DNA of 64,000 nucleotides from Brevibacterium pigmentatum. Its GTDB lineage: Bacteria > Actinomycetota > Actinomycetes > Actinomycetales > Brevibacteriaceae. Within the stretch, counting starts at the first letter, position 1, and each line of letters begins with the position of its first letter. A program made the position numbers and the translations under genes. The notes beneath the pieces were generated by a model, which was not told the DNA's origin, did not search any database, and saw only the letters and a list, made by a program, of their open reading frames with translations. This document shows, piece after piece, positions 53,482 to 60,360 of this stretch. The DNA lies in NCBI RefSeq assembly GCF_011617465.1, contig NZ_CP050153.1, positions 1,736,001 through 1,800,000 on the forward strand. The letters are read 5' to 3'.

Positions 53482-53694
53482 ATGTCTGTCGTTATCGACG
53501 CTCCCCGCGCATCTGCGCTGGACTGCCCTGGGCTCGACCAGGATTCGACCCCCGATCCGCAGGCTGATGGGCTCGATCCCGTCATCGCTGCCGCCCTCGC
53601 CGCCGGTCGCCGAGCTGGTGAGCGCCTGGCCCGCACGCCGCTGACTCCGCGCCAGCGGGCCGCGGTCGCCGCCGTGATGGGTGGTGATCGCTGA
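53482..53694 (+). CDS. Small element-encoded protein, unknown
   Basis: A 70-residue protein rich in Ala, Arg and Asp. The N-terminal half is acidic and probably unfolded (DQDSTPDPQADGLDP). The second half is a predicted basic helix (IAAALAAGRRAGERLARTPLTPRQRAAVAAVMG). GAGGA precedes the ATG by 7 bp. The stop overlaps the next gene (TGATG). No family is recognised; the position suggests a role in control of replication or excision. Confidence 0.6.
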   Translation: MSVVIDAPRASALDCPGLDQDSTPDPQADGLDPVIAAALAAGRRAGERLARTPLTPRQRAAVAAVMGGDR

Positions 53695-53942
53695 TGAGCG
53701 CCAACTCCGCCGCCTTCGCCCACGTGAACGGCTTCCGCTGGCGTGTGGGCGACCCCACCCTCGCCGACAGCGAAGCGCACCTCTACGACCTCGGCGTGCT
53801 CCGCTCCGTGCTGGAGGAGGCCGTCGAGATGGCCGTCGCCGATGCCCGCGCCGACGGGGTGACCTGGGCCAAGATCGGCGACGCCCTCGGCGTCACGCAT
53901 CGGGCCGTCATCAAGCGTTACCGCAAGGGTGGTGCCCGATGA
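53694..53942 (+). CDS. Small helix-turn-helix protein
   Basis: An 82-residue protein. VEMAVADARADGVTWAKIGDALGVTHRAVIKRYRKGG in the C-terminal half is a clear helix-turn-helix, with ALGVTHRAVIKRY as the recognition helix. Similar small HTH proteins lie before rep in actinomycete mobile elements, where they may act as copy-control repressors or excisionase. It overlaps the genes on both sides by a few bases. Confidence 0.7.
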   Translation: MSANSAAFAHVNGFRWRVGDPTLADSEAHLYDLGVLRSVLEEAVEMAVADARADGVTWAKIGDALGVTHRAVIKRYRKGGAR

Positions 53943-54277
53943 ACGCCGCCGAACGCACCAGCGCCACCGCTCCCGCTGACCTGACCAGCCCGACCGATGG
54001 GCCTGGCCTGGCATCCGCCGGAGGCGGGCTGCCCGTCGTCGTGATGCCCGTCCTCATCCGTGCTCCGCACTCCAAGAGTTCTGGAAGCCTCATCCGTTCC
54101 TACGGGCGCGGCAAGGGCTTGTCGATTGCCGCGCCATGCAACAACATGCCTGGTCAGCTGCCGGTTTCGCCTTCGCTCCACCGCGTGACCCCGCAGGATC
54201 ATTTGGGGGTCAATAGGGGGTCATTTAAGGCGCCGCACGCTCCTTCCGACGTCCTGGGCGGTGGTCGCCGTGGCTAA
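53939..54277 (+). CDS. Small element-encoded ORF, unknown
   Basis: A 112-residue ORF starting at an ATG that overlaps the HTH gene stop (ATGA) and ending inside the rep start. It is rich in Ser, Pro and Gly, with no clear domain (LPVVVMPVLIRAPHSKSSGS). Translation coupling suggests it is real, but codon bias is weaker than in the neighbours, and it might be only a spacer before rep. Confidence 0.4.
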   Translation: MNAAERTSATAPADLTSPTDGPGLASAGGGLPVVVMPVLIRAPHSKSSGSLIRSYGRGKGLSIAAPCNNMPGQLPVSPSLHRVTPQDHLGVNRGSFKAPHAPSDVLGGGRRG

Positions 54278-55682
54278 GCAGGAGAACAACCCGACGAGCA
54301 TCGGGCTCACGCAGTACCTCGATCCGTCGTACTGGACCTGGGCCGCCGAGGACGCGAACGGGGCCGCGCTGCTCCAGCAGGGAGCCGGGGCGATCCTCGC
54401 CTACGTGGTGCAGCGGCTCGAGGCGATCGGCTGTGAGGTCGTCGAGGCCTACGGCATCGTGCACGACAAGGACGAGCGCGAGGTCTGGAGCGACACCGAG
54501 AAGACCCTCGTGGTCGAGCCGAAGCCGGATCACCTGCACGCGGTGATCAAGTTCGCCAGCCGCGCGAAGAGCGCGCCTCTGGATCGGCTCGCGTTTGGCA
54601 TCGGCGTCGAACCGCAGTACGTCGAGAAGCCCGGTCGCGGGCGGTACGCCTTCGACAACATGCTCTCGTACCTGACGCACGTGAAGTACGCGGACAAGCA
54701 CCAGTACGCGCCTTCGGAGGTCGCCACGGTGCGCGGGCCGGACTACCTCGGCATCGACGCCCAGCGCCGGGAGACGTGGCTCAAGGGTCGCGCCCACGTG
54801 AAGAAGAAGGTCGTCGCCGAGAACTTCGAGGACATGCGCGAGCGCGTGCTCCAGGGCGAGATCACGCGCGATCAGATCATGCTTACCGATGAACTGTTCG
54901 ACATCTACTCGCGGCATCAGCGGGAGATCGACGATGCCCTGTCCGCCTACGGTCAACGCCGCGCGTACCGGGCGGCGGCGAAGCTCCGCGCCGGTGAGTT
55001 CTCGACGCACGTGGTATTCGTGCACGGGGATGCCGGTATCGGCAAGACCCGGTTCGCCACGGACTTCATCACCGAGGCGATCAACGCGGCGAACGCCCAC
55101 GGCGAGCGGTGGCAGGTCTACCGGGCCGCCACGGGGAACCCCCTCGATGACTGGCGCGGGGAGGAAGTGCTGCTGCTCGACGATCTGCGCGCCTCGGCGA
55201 TGGACGCGAACGACTGGCTGCTGCTGCTCGATCCGTACAACGCCTCCCCGGCGAAGGCGCGCTATAAGAACAAGGGCGAGGTGGCCCCGCGTCTCATCGT
55301 CATCACGGCGACGATCGAGCCCGTCGAGTTCTTCTACTACGCCCGTCAGAAGGGCAACGTGGACGAGGCGCTGGACCAGTTCATCCGCCGCCTGGCCTCG
55401 GTCGTGAAGGTCTACCGTGCCGACGAGATCAACCGCTACCTCGTGCAGCACATTGGAAGGATCGAGCCCTACGAGTGGCATCAGTGCAGCGTTCCGGCCG
55501 CCGCGCACACGCCCGGCATGTACGGGAACGCGTACCACCGGAACGCCGGGTCGCGGGAACTGACCTACGGTCCGGAGACCTCGGCCGACCACGACGCGGA
55601 CGGCGCGGTCGCGGAGCTGCTGAGCGGGCTCGCCGTGCGGAGTCCGGACGTGCCGCTGGCACTGATCGGAGGTGCCGCATGA
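54270..55682 (+). CDS. rep: Replication protein, HUH nickase plus SF3 helicase (CRESS-like)
   Basis: About 470 residues in two domains. Numbering from a GTG at 54261, the N-terminal nickase has PDHLHAVIKF (HLH at 91-93, the HUH metal site) and MLSYLTHVKYADKHQY with the expected nicking Tyr at 137, as in the Rep_2 family of rolling-circle plasmids. The C-terminal domain is a superfamily 3 helicase: HGDAGIGKTR (Walker A, 255-264), EVLLLDDL (Walker B) and VITAT (motif C region). This pairing is the architecture of CRESS-DNA virus and pCRESS plasmid Reps. Starts: GTG at 54261 or 54270; the second gives MAKQENN. Its stop overlaps mobC. Confidence 0.88.
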   Translation: MAKQENNPTSIGLTQYLDPSYWTWAAEDANGAALLQQGAGAILAYVVQRLEAIGCEVVEAYGIVHDKDEREVWSDTEKTLVVEPKPDHLHAVIKFASRAKSAPLDRLAFGIGVEPQYVEKPGRGRYAFDNMLSYLTHVKYADKHQYAPSEVATVRGPDYLGIDAQRRETWLKGRAHVKKKVVAENFEDMRERVLQGEITRDQIMLTDELFDIYSRHQREIDDALSAYGQRRAYRAAAKLRAGEFSTHVVFVHGDAGIGKTRFATDFITEAINAANAHGERWQVYRAATGNPLDDWRGEEVLLLDDLRASAMDANDWLLLLDPYNASPAKARYKNKGEVAPRLIVITATIEPVEFFYYARQKGNVDEALDQFIRRLASVVKVYRADEINRYLVQHIGRIEPYEWHQCSVPAAAHTPGMYGNAYHRNAGSRELTYGPETSADHDADGAVAELLSGLAVRSPDVPLALIGGAA

Positions 55683-56269
55683 GCACCGAACTGGACGCGC
55701 TCTTCCAGGGGGTCGAGGGGGCCGGAGGCCCCTCGCAAGCAGGCATGGAGGACACGAGCGTCAGCGATGTGTCCGACATGCCTACTGCTTGCCACTCTGG
55801 CGTACAGGTGGAGCAGCAGACCGACTCCCAGGTGAACACGGGTCGGGCTGATGCGGAGGCTGTGCGGCAGAGTCACGGCGGCGCGAAGCGTCGTCGTGGG
55901 GGCCGCGCGAAGCTCGATACCGACTTCGGAGAGGCCACGCTCGCGGCGCTTCGCACTCGTGCGAAGCGGCTCGGGCTGGCTCCGAGCACGTGGGTGCGGG
56001 CCGTCGTGCGCGATGCCCTCCACGCCTCTCGGAGCGAGGAGCTGGACGCCGCCGTGGCCGCGCACCTGCTCGGCGTCGAGGCGCGCGCGCAGGTGTCGGC
56101 GGACGCGCGCGAGCTGGCCGCGCAGATCCGCCCGCTGGCGATCAACGTCAACGACCTGGACCACCGAGCACGTGCCGGTGAGGCGGTGGCGCTGTCGTCG
56201 GAGGTGCCCGAGCTGATCGAGCTGCTGCGCGAGGTCCGCGCCCTGCTCGGTGATCGGACGGCCTCGTGA
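55679..56269 (+). CDS. mobC: Mobilization accessory protein, MobC-like
   Basis: A 196-residue protein. Residues 1-75 are low-complexity (Gly, Ser, Gln, Asp) and cover the inverted repeat. Residues about 80-118 (KLDTDFGEATLAALRTRAKRLGLAPSTWVRAVVRDAL) form a ribbon-helix-helix-type DNA-binding unit. The C-terminal QIRPLAINVNDLDHRARAGEAV resembles the NLNQIARRAN motif of MobC proteins, which help the relaxase open oriT. Its ATG overlaps rep, its stop overlaps the relaxase GTG. Confidence 0.78.
   Translation: MSTELDALFQGVEGAGGPSQAGMEDTSVSDVSDMPTACHSGVQVEQQTDSQVNTGRADAEAVRQSHGGAKRRRGGRAKLDTDFGEATLAALRTRAKRLGLAPSTWVRAVVRDALHASRSEELDAAVAAHLLGVEARAQVSADARELAAQIRPLAINVNDLDHRARAGEAVALSSEVPELIELLREVRALLGDRTAS
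55735..55792. other. Candidate oriT: long inverted repeat inside mobC
   Basis: The arms at 55735-55755 and 55769-55792 match over GCAAGCAG, GCATG and GGACAC with short mismatched bulges between, around a 13-nt loop. The repeat lies in the 5' part of mobC, in codons for a poorly conserved, disordered region, immediately before the relaxase gene. Transfer origins usually lie close to mob genes and contain such repeats next to the nick site. The nick site itself is not identified. Confidence 0.5.
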
Positions 56270-57489
56270 GCACGACGCACTACAGCCCGAGCACCAGCGC
56301 CGCCGACACGGAGCGCTATATCCGGGGCAAGGAGGACGAGCGGGGCGTCGCGATCACGTGCGATGTGCCGGGAGGCCCCGGCGCGTTCTCGGCGCGCGCT
56401 CGGGCGCTCACGCAGAACACGACGCGCGAGGTCGAGGCGCTGCACTACCGCCAGTCGTTCAGCGACGAGGAGTTCGACCCGAAGAACCCCGAACACGTGC
56501 AGCGGGTGAACGACCTGGGCTACCAGCTCGCCAAGAAGATGCACCCGGATTCCGACTGCCTCGTCGTCAGTCATGTGGATGGGCGGGGAAAGAAGCCGCA
56601 CAACCATATTTTGGTTCTCAATCACAACAACCGCACGGGAAAGGCGCTCTCGGACTATCGCACGTTCCACGACCGCAAGGCCGGGAATCAGAAGGGCGTG
56701 CAGTCGGCGAACGACGAGCTGATGCGCGAGCACGGGCTCTCGGTCGTGAAGCGGCTGGAGCACGCGCCGAAGGACTGGGAGCTGCGCCGCGAAGACTTCG
56801 CCGAGGGGTCGCTCGACCGCGAGATGGGCGACCGGATGAGTGCGGCGCTGGCCGATCCCCGCGCGGTGGACAAGGCCGGTCTGGTCTCGGTGATCGAGGA
56901 GCAGAACCAGCAGCTCGGTGACGACCGGGATCGGGTGCCACGGATGCGGCTGCACAGCCCCGTCAGCAAGAAGGGCAAACGCGCCGGGCAGGAGACCTGG
57001 ACGCTCTACATCGAGGACCGCCGCGGCGAGTCCGGGCGTGCCGAGCGCCGCAAGCGCACGAGCGCACTCTCGGCGGACTTCACCCCGGAGGGCGCGCAGG
57101 CGTTCTTCGACTACCACCAGCAGCAGAAGGAGCAGGAACATGAGCGCAGCACTCGACAGGCTGAAGCAGCAGAACGGGCCCGTGCAGTCGCCGCAACCGC
57201 TCGGCAGTCCGGAGACGATGGAGCTGTTGACCTCGATCCTCGCCGCCGTCGAGGCGCAGAATACGAGGATCGCCACGCTGACCGAGCAGCAGAAGAAGCT
57301 CGCGGGGTTCGTGAAGGTGGACAGCGAGGAGCAGGAGAAGCAGCTCTCCGCGATCTCGCATCAGCTGACCTCAACGTCGCCGCCGCCGGAGTCGAACGAG
57401 AACAGCGAACTGCTCGCCGGAATCGCGTCCACTCTCGCGGGTATGAGCGTGAACCTCAACGGGGAGAGTCTGAAGGGCTCAGCCTCTAA
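56266..57489 (+). CDS. mobA: Relaxase/mobilization nuclease, MOBP-like
   Basis: A 407-residue ORF; about the first 290 residues are the relaxase. It would nick oriT and stay attached to the transferred strand. EVEALHYRQSFSDEEFDPKNPEHVQRVNDLGYQLAKKM and LVVSHVDGRGKKPHNHILVLN are typical of the PF03432 family, with HVD at 103-105 and HNH at 112-114 giving the metal-binding His set. Past residue 291 the frame overlaps the next gene for 350 bp; there third positions are less GC-biased than in the overlapping frame, so this tail is probably weakly constrained. The GTG start overlaps mobC. Confidence 0.88.
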   Translation: MSTTHYSPSTSAADTERYIRGKEDERGVAITCDVPGGPGAFSARARALTQNTTREVEALHYRQSFSDEEFDPKNPEHVQRVNDLGYQLAKKMHPDSDCLVVSHVDGRGKKPHNHILVLNHNNRTGKALSDYRTFHDRKAGNQKGVQSANDELMREHGLSVVKRLEHAPKDWELRREDFAEGSLDREMGDRMSAALADPRAVDKAGLVSVIEEQNQQLGDDRDRVPRMRLHSPVSKKGKRAGQETWTLYIEDRRGESGRAERRKRTSALSADFTPEGAQAFFDYHQQQKEQEHERSTRQAEAAERARAVAATARQSGDDGAVDLDPRRRRGAEYEDRHADRAAEEARGVREGGQRGAGEAALRDLASADLNVAAAGVEREQRTARRNRVHSRGYEREPQRGESEGLSL

Positions 57490-58027
57490 GTCCGAGGCTG
57501 CCGCCAAGCATCTCGATGAGAGCCGGGCTAAGTTCGAGCGGGCCGCGAACGGTGCGCAGAAGGCCTGGCGGGAGTCGATCACCCAAGCCAGCGCCGAGGC
57601 GACGAGCGCGATCAGCACGGCCCGGGATCAGGCTGTGCAGTCGATCGAGAGGGCCGCTGCCGACGCCGGGGCCGTGGCAACAGCCAAGATTGACGCCGCG
57701 AACGAGCGGGCCGAAAAGATCATCGCCACAACGGCGAAGCTGGAGGCCCGTCAGCTTTGGTCTGTCGCCGCGTCGATGTGCCTCGCGCTGCTGCCGGTCG
57801 CAGTGATCGTCGCGGGTGTTTGGATGGCCGTCGCCGGGCTTATCACGGGCGCTCAGTGGGCCCTCGACGTGGACGGGAGCGTGTGGCTCGGGATCGGTCG
57901 CTGGCTCGTGGTCTCCATGGGCCTCGCCGGGGCCGGCTACGGACTCTTCGCGTCCGTCCGCTGGGTCGCCGGTCTCGTGGAGACCTGGAAGGGCCGCGGG
58001 ATGCCGAGGTGGCCCCGTTGGCGGTGA
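57140..58027 (+). CDS. MobB-like coiled-coil membrane protein, nested in mobA
   Basis: A 295-residue protein starting inside the relaxase gene in another frame, with GGAG eight bases before the ATG. Residues 1-60 are helical, about 120-203 form an Ala/Glu-rich coiled coil (SAISTARDQAVQSIERAAADAG), and about 207-236 and 250-274 are membrane helices, followed by a basic tail. In ColE1 and RSF1010 a mobB gene likewise overlaps mobA in another frame, and its membrane-linked product helps the relaxase reach the secretion channel. Homology is not shown; the resemblance is in position and layout. Confidence 0.7.
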   Translation: MSAALDRLKQQNGPVQSPQPLGSPETMELLTSILAAVEAQNTRIATLTEQQKKLAGFVKVDSEEQEKQLSAISHQLTSTSPPPESNENSELLAGIASTLAGMSVNLNGESLKGSASKSEAAAKHLDESRAKFERAANGAQKAWRESITQASAEATSAISTARDQAVQSIERAAADAGAVATAKIDAANERAEKIIATTAKLEARQLWSVAASMCLALLPVAVIVAGVWMAVAGLITGAQWALDVDGSVWLGIGRWLVVSMGLAGAGYGLFASVRWVAGLVETWKGRGMPRWPRWR

Positions 58028-58045
58028 TGGCTGGATCCGATCGAG

Positions 58046-58348
58046 CTACCGGTTCCGATCAGCAGTCGAAGGATTTTCGCAGCAGCCAGTCCTGCGGCCT
58101 CGGTGCCGCCGCCGTAGCCTGACGAGCATCCCGGCCGTGACGGCCATCGCGACGGCGATCCCGGCACCGATGATCCAGGGATTGCCGAGGAGCCCTCCGA
58201 CGCCTGCGAGTGCTCCGCCCGCCGCGATGAGCGGCAGGCCGCAGCAGAGCAGCAACGGAAGCGCGCAGCATGCCAGTAGGAGCAGCCCGGTCCCTGCGGC
58301 GACGATGGGACCGGCGCGCCGTTCGTCGCGGTCGTGATCGGCGCTCAT
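58046..58348 (-). CDS. MerT-like small membrane protein with Cys pairs
   Basis: A 100-residue protein with two hydrophobic helices (IVAAGTGLLLLACCALPLLLCCGLPLIAAGGALAG and NPWIIGAGIAVAMAVTAGMLV). Vicinal Cys pairs occur at 27-28 and 35-36 inside or near the first helix and at 89-90 in the tail. MerT also uses a Cys pair in the first helix to take Hg(II) across the membrane. It follows merA by 49 bp in the same direction. The ATG at 58348 with GAGG upstream is preferred over the upstream frame. Substrate inferred from context. Confidence 0.65.
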   Translation of the reverse strand: MSADHDRDERRAGPIVAAGTGLLLLACCALPLLLCCGLPLIAAGGALAGVGGLLGNPWIIGAGIAVAMAVTAGMLVRLRRRHRGRRTGCCENPSTADRNR

Positions 58349-58397
58349 CGTCTGCACCTCTTCCGGATGAGATCTCCCCGATTGCATGCGTTGCCGT

Positions 58398-59822
58398 TCA
58401 TGCGCAGCACGAGAGCAGTGACGGGTCGGTGGTGAAGGACTTCGCGGCGATCCGGATGCCTTCGGTCATGGTCAGGTAGGGGGCCCAGGCGTCGGCGACT
58501 TCGGCGATGGTCTTGCCGAGCACGTGGACGCCTGCGGCGGCGAGTTCCCCGGCGTCCTTGGCGACGGCGGTGAGGCCGAGGATCTCGCTCGTATCGGCGT
58601 TCACGACGATCTTGATGAACCCGCGGGTGTCGCGGTTGATCACCGCCCGGGGCACATACTCCAGGGGCAGCACGCGGCAGTCGCAGCGGATCCCCGCGGC
58701 GACGACCTCCTTCTCGGTCATCCCGACCGCGCCGATCGCCGGTCCGGTGAACGTCACCCGCGGCAGATGGGAGTAGTCGACGGACCGGTCGGCGTCGGCG
58801 AACGCGTTCTCGGCGACGAGGGTGCCGTGGTGGGCCGCGACGTAGACGAACTCCGGGTGCCCGGTCACGTCGCCCGCGGCCCAGATCCGCGGGTTCGACG
58901 ACTGCAGATGGTCGGAGACGACCACCTCGCCGGAGTCCCCGGTCTTCACCCCGACCGCATCGAGGTTCAAGCCGTCGGTGACGGGACGGCGTCCGAGGGC
59001 GACGAGCACCTGGTCGGCGCGGAACTCCTGCGAGCCGCCGGACACGTCCGCGGTAACCACGACCTGCCCGGTCGCCGCGTCCCGGGACACCCGGGTCGGC
59101 ACCGCGCGGCGGACCACCCGGATGCCCTCGTCGGCGAACACCTCCTGCAGTGTCCGGGACACCTCCGGCTCCTCCTTCGACGCGAGCCGGGACCGCACCA
59201 GCACGGTGACCTGGGAGCCGAGGCGGGCGAACAGCTGCGTCTGCTCCAGGGCGACGTAGCCGCCGCCGAGCACCAGCATCGACTCGGGGACCTCGGTCAG
59301 GTCCATCGCCGTGGTCGAGGTCAGGTACCCGGCCTCGTCCAGGCCGTCGATCGGCGGAGCCCACGGCCGCGCACCGGTGGCGACCAGGTAGTGCTCGGCC
59401 TCGATCGTCTCGACCGCTCCGTCTGCGGCGGTGACCTCCAACACCGGCGCGTCCGGGGTGCCCGCGAACCCGGCGTCTCCCCGCCGGACGTGCCACCCGT
59501 ATGAATCGGCGACGTCGGCGTACTTCTCGCCCCGCATCGTCTCGACCAACGCCTGCTTCCCGGCGATCAGCGCGGGCATGTCCACTGGGCCTGCCGTCGT
59601 CGCGATCCCCGGGAACCGGTCGGCGGCGTCGGCGGCGACGTGCCGTGCATCGGCGGCGGCGATGAGGGCCTTCGACGGCACGCAGCCCGTGTTCACGCAG
59701 GTGCCGCCGAGCGTGCCACGCTCGATCATCACCACCGACTTCCCGAGCATGGTCGCGCGAATCGCGGCGGCGAACGCTCCGCCGCCCGATCCGATGATGG
59801 CGAGATCGTACTTCGTAGGCAT
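58398..59822 (-). CDS. merA: Mercuric reductase
   Basis: A 474-residue flavoprotein that reduces Hg(II) to volatile Hg(0) with NADPH. Redox Cys lie in GTLGGTCVNTGCVPSKALI near residue 40. LAIIGSGGGAFAAAI binds FAD, VLGGGYVALEQTQLF is the NADPH motif, RIWAAGDVTG the second FAD site. The end LLSCCA has the C-terminal Cys pair that delivers Hg(II) to the active site, which separates MerA from lipoamide dehydrogenase. There is no N-terminal HMA domain. ATG at 59822 with GGGAG upstream is preferred over TTG at 59837. Confidence 0.95.
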   Translation of the reverse strand: MPTKYDLAIIGSGGGAFAAAIRATMLGKSVVMIERGTLGGTCVNTGCVPSKALIAAADARHVAADAADRFPGIATTAGPVDMPALIAGKQALVETMRGEKYADVADSYGWHVRRGDAGFAGTPDAPVLEVTAADGAVETIEAEHYLVATGARPWAPPIDGLDEAGYLTSTTAMDLTEVPESMLVLGGGYVALEQTQLFARLGSQVTVLVRSRLASKEEPEVSRTLQEVFADEGIRVVRRAVPTRVSRDAATGQVVVTADVSGGSQEFRADQVLVALGRRPVTDGLNLDAVGVKTGDSGEVVVSDHLQSSNPRIWAAGDVTGHPEFVYVAAHHGTLVAENAFADADRSVDYSHLPRVTFTGPAIGAVGMTEKEVVAAGIRCDCRVLPLEYVPRAVINRDTRGFIKIVVNADTSEILGLTAVAKDAGELAAAGVHVLGKTIAEVADAWAPYLTMTEGIRIAAKSFTTDPSLLSCCA

Positions 59823-59864
59823 CGCTGCTCCCGTCAAGGCTTGGACTTCTGTTCCGTTTCAGCC

Positions 59865-59896
59865 ATACTGGACCTTCCAGTGCAGGGGAAGGTCAA
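59865..59896 (-). promoter_or_regulatory. MerR-type promoter and operator of merA
   Basis: GACCTTCC (59871-59878) and GGAAGGTC (59887-59894) form a perfect 8-bp dyad. On the minus strand TTGACC (-35, 59896-59891) and CAGTAT (-10, 59870-59865) are 20 bp apart. A long spacer with the dyad between the boxes is the standard MerR-activated design. It drives merA and lies 35 bp before merR. Confidence 0.85.
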
Positions 59897-59928
59897 GCGT
59901 GGCCCCTGCCGAATGATCGGAGTCCGCA

Positions 59929-60318
59929 ATGCGCATCGGAGAACTCGCCGAACGCGCGGGCACCACCTCGAAGACGCTCCGGTTCTACGAAGAGCAGGGA
60001 CTGCTGCCCCCGGCCGACCGGACGCCATCCGGGTACCGCGACTACGCGCCCGACGCCGTCGCCCGGATCGACTTCGTTCACCGTGGCCAGGCCGCAGGCC
60101 TCACCCTCGCCCAGATCCGCCAAATCCTCGACATCCGCGACAGCGGCCACGCGCCCTGCGAGCACGTGCGAGACCTCCTCGACGCGCGCCTGGCCGAGAT
60201 CGAGCAGCAGATCGCCCAGCTCACCACCCTGCACGGCACCATCGCCGACCTCCGGCACGACGCCGCGCACCCGGACCCCGACACATGCAGCCCAGACCAG
60301 GTCTGCCGGTACCTGTAG
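59929..60318 (+). CDS. merR: Mercury-responsive MerR regulator
   Basis: A 129-residue MerR-family regulator. MRIGELAERAGTTSKTLRFYEEQGLLPPADRTPSGYRDY is the winged HTH. A dimerisation helix follows, and the metal-binding Cys are at 77, 120 and 126, close to Cys 82, 117 and 126 of classical Hg(II)-MerR. It should repress and, with Hg(II), activate merA from the divergent promoter. The ATG has a GGAG upstream. It is the last gene before the right junction, 38 bp away. Confidence 0.92.
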   Translation: MRIGELAERAGTTSKTLRFYEEQGLLPPADRTPSGYRDYAPDAVARIDFVHRGQAAGLTLAQIRQILDIRDSGHAPCEHVRDLLDARLAEIEQQIAQLTTLHGTIADLRHDAAHPDPDTCSPDQVCRYL

Positions 60319-60355
60319 AGGGACGCGGACCGAGAAAACGAGAGCCATAACACGA

Positions 60356-60360
60356 ACATG
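60356..60360. repeat. Right attachment core (attR), ACATG
   Basis: ACATG at the right junction: element sequence to the left (CATAACACGA), host gene to the right (CGCTATGAGAA). Joining the host flanks restores the codons Asp-Met-Arg-Tyr. Confidence 0.75.

Larger units (their letters stand above)
51811..60356 (+). mobile_element. Integrative mobilizable element with CRESS-like Rep and mercury resistance
   Basis: About 8.5 kb inserted in a luciferase-like oxidoreductase gene. Contents in order: serine recombinase (51863-53299), palindrome-rich region, three small overlapping genes, HUH/SF3-helicase Rep (54270-55682), mobC with a candidate oriT, relaxase, nested mobB-like gene, MerT-like gene, merA and merR. 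The genes from 53482 to 58027 overlap or abut in one direction. No type IV secretion or coupling protein is present, so movement would need a helper. The left and right boundaries are set by the point where the interrupted protein resumes and the shared ACATG. Confidence 0.88.
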
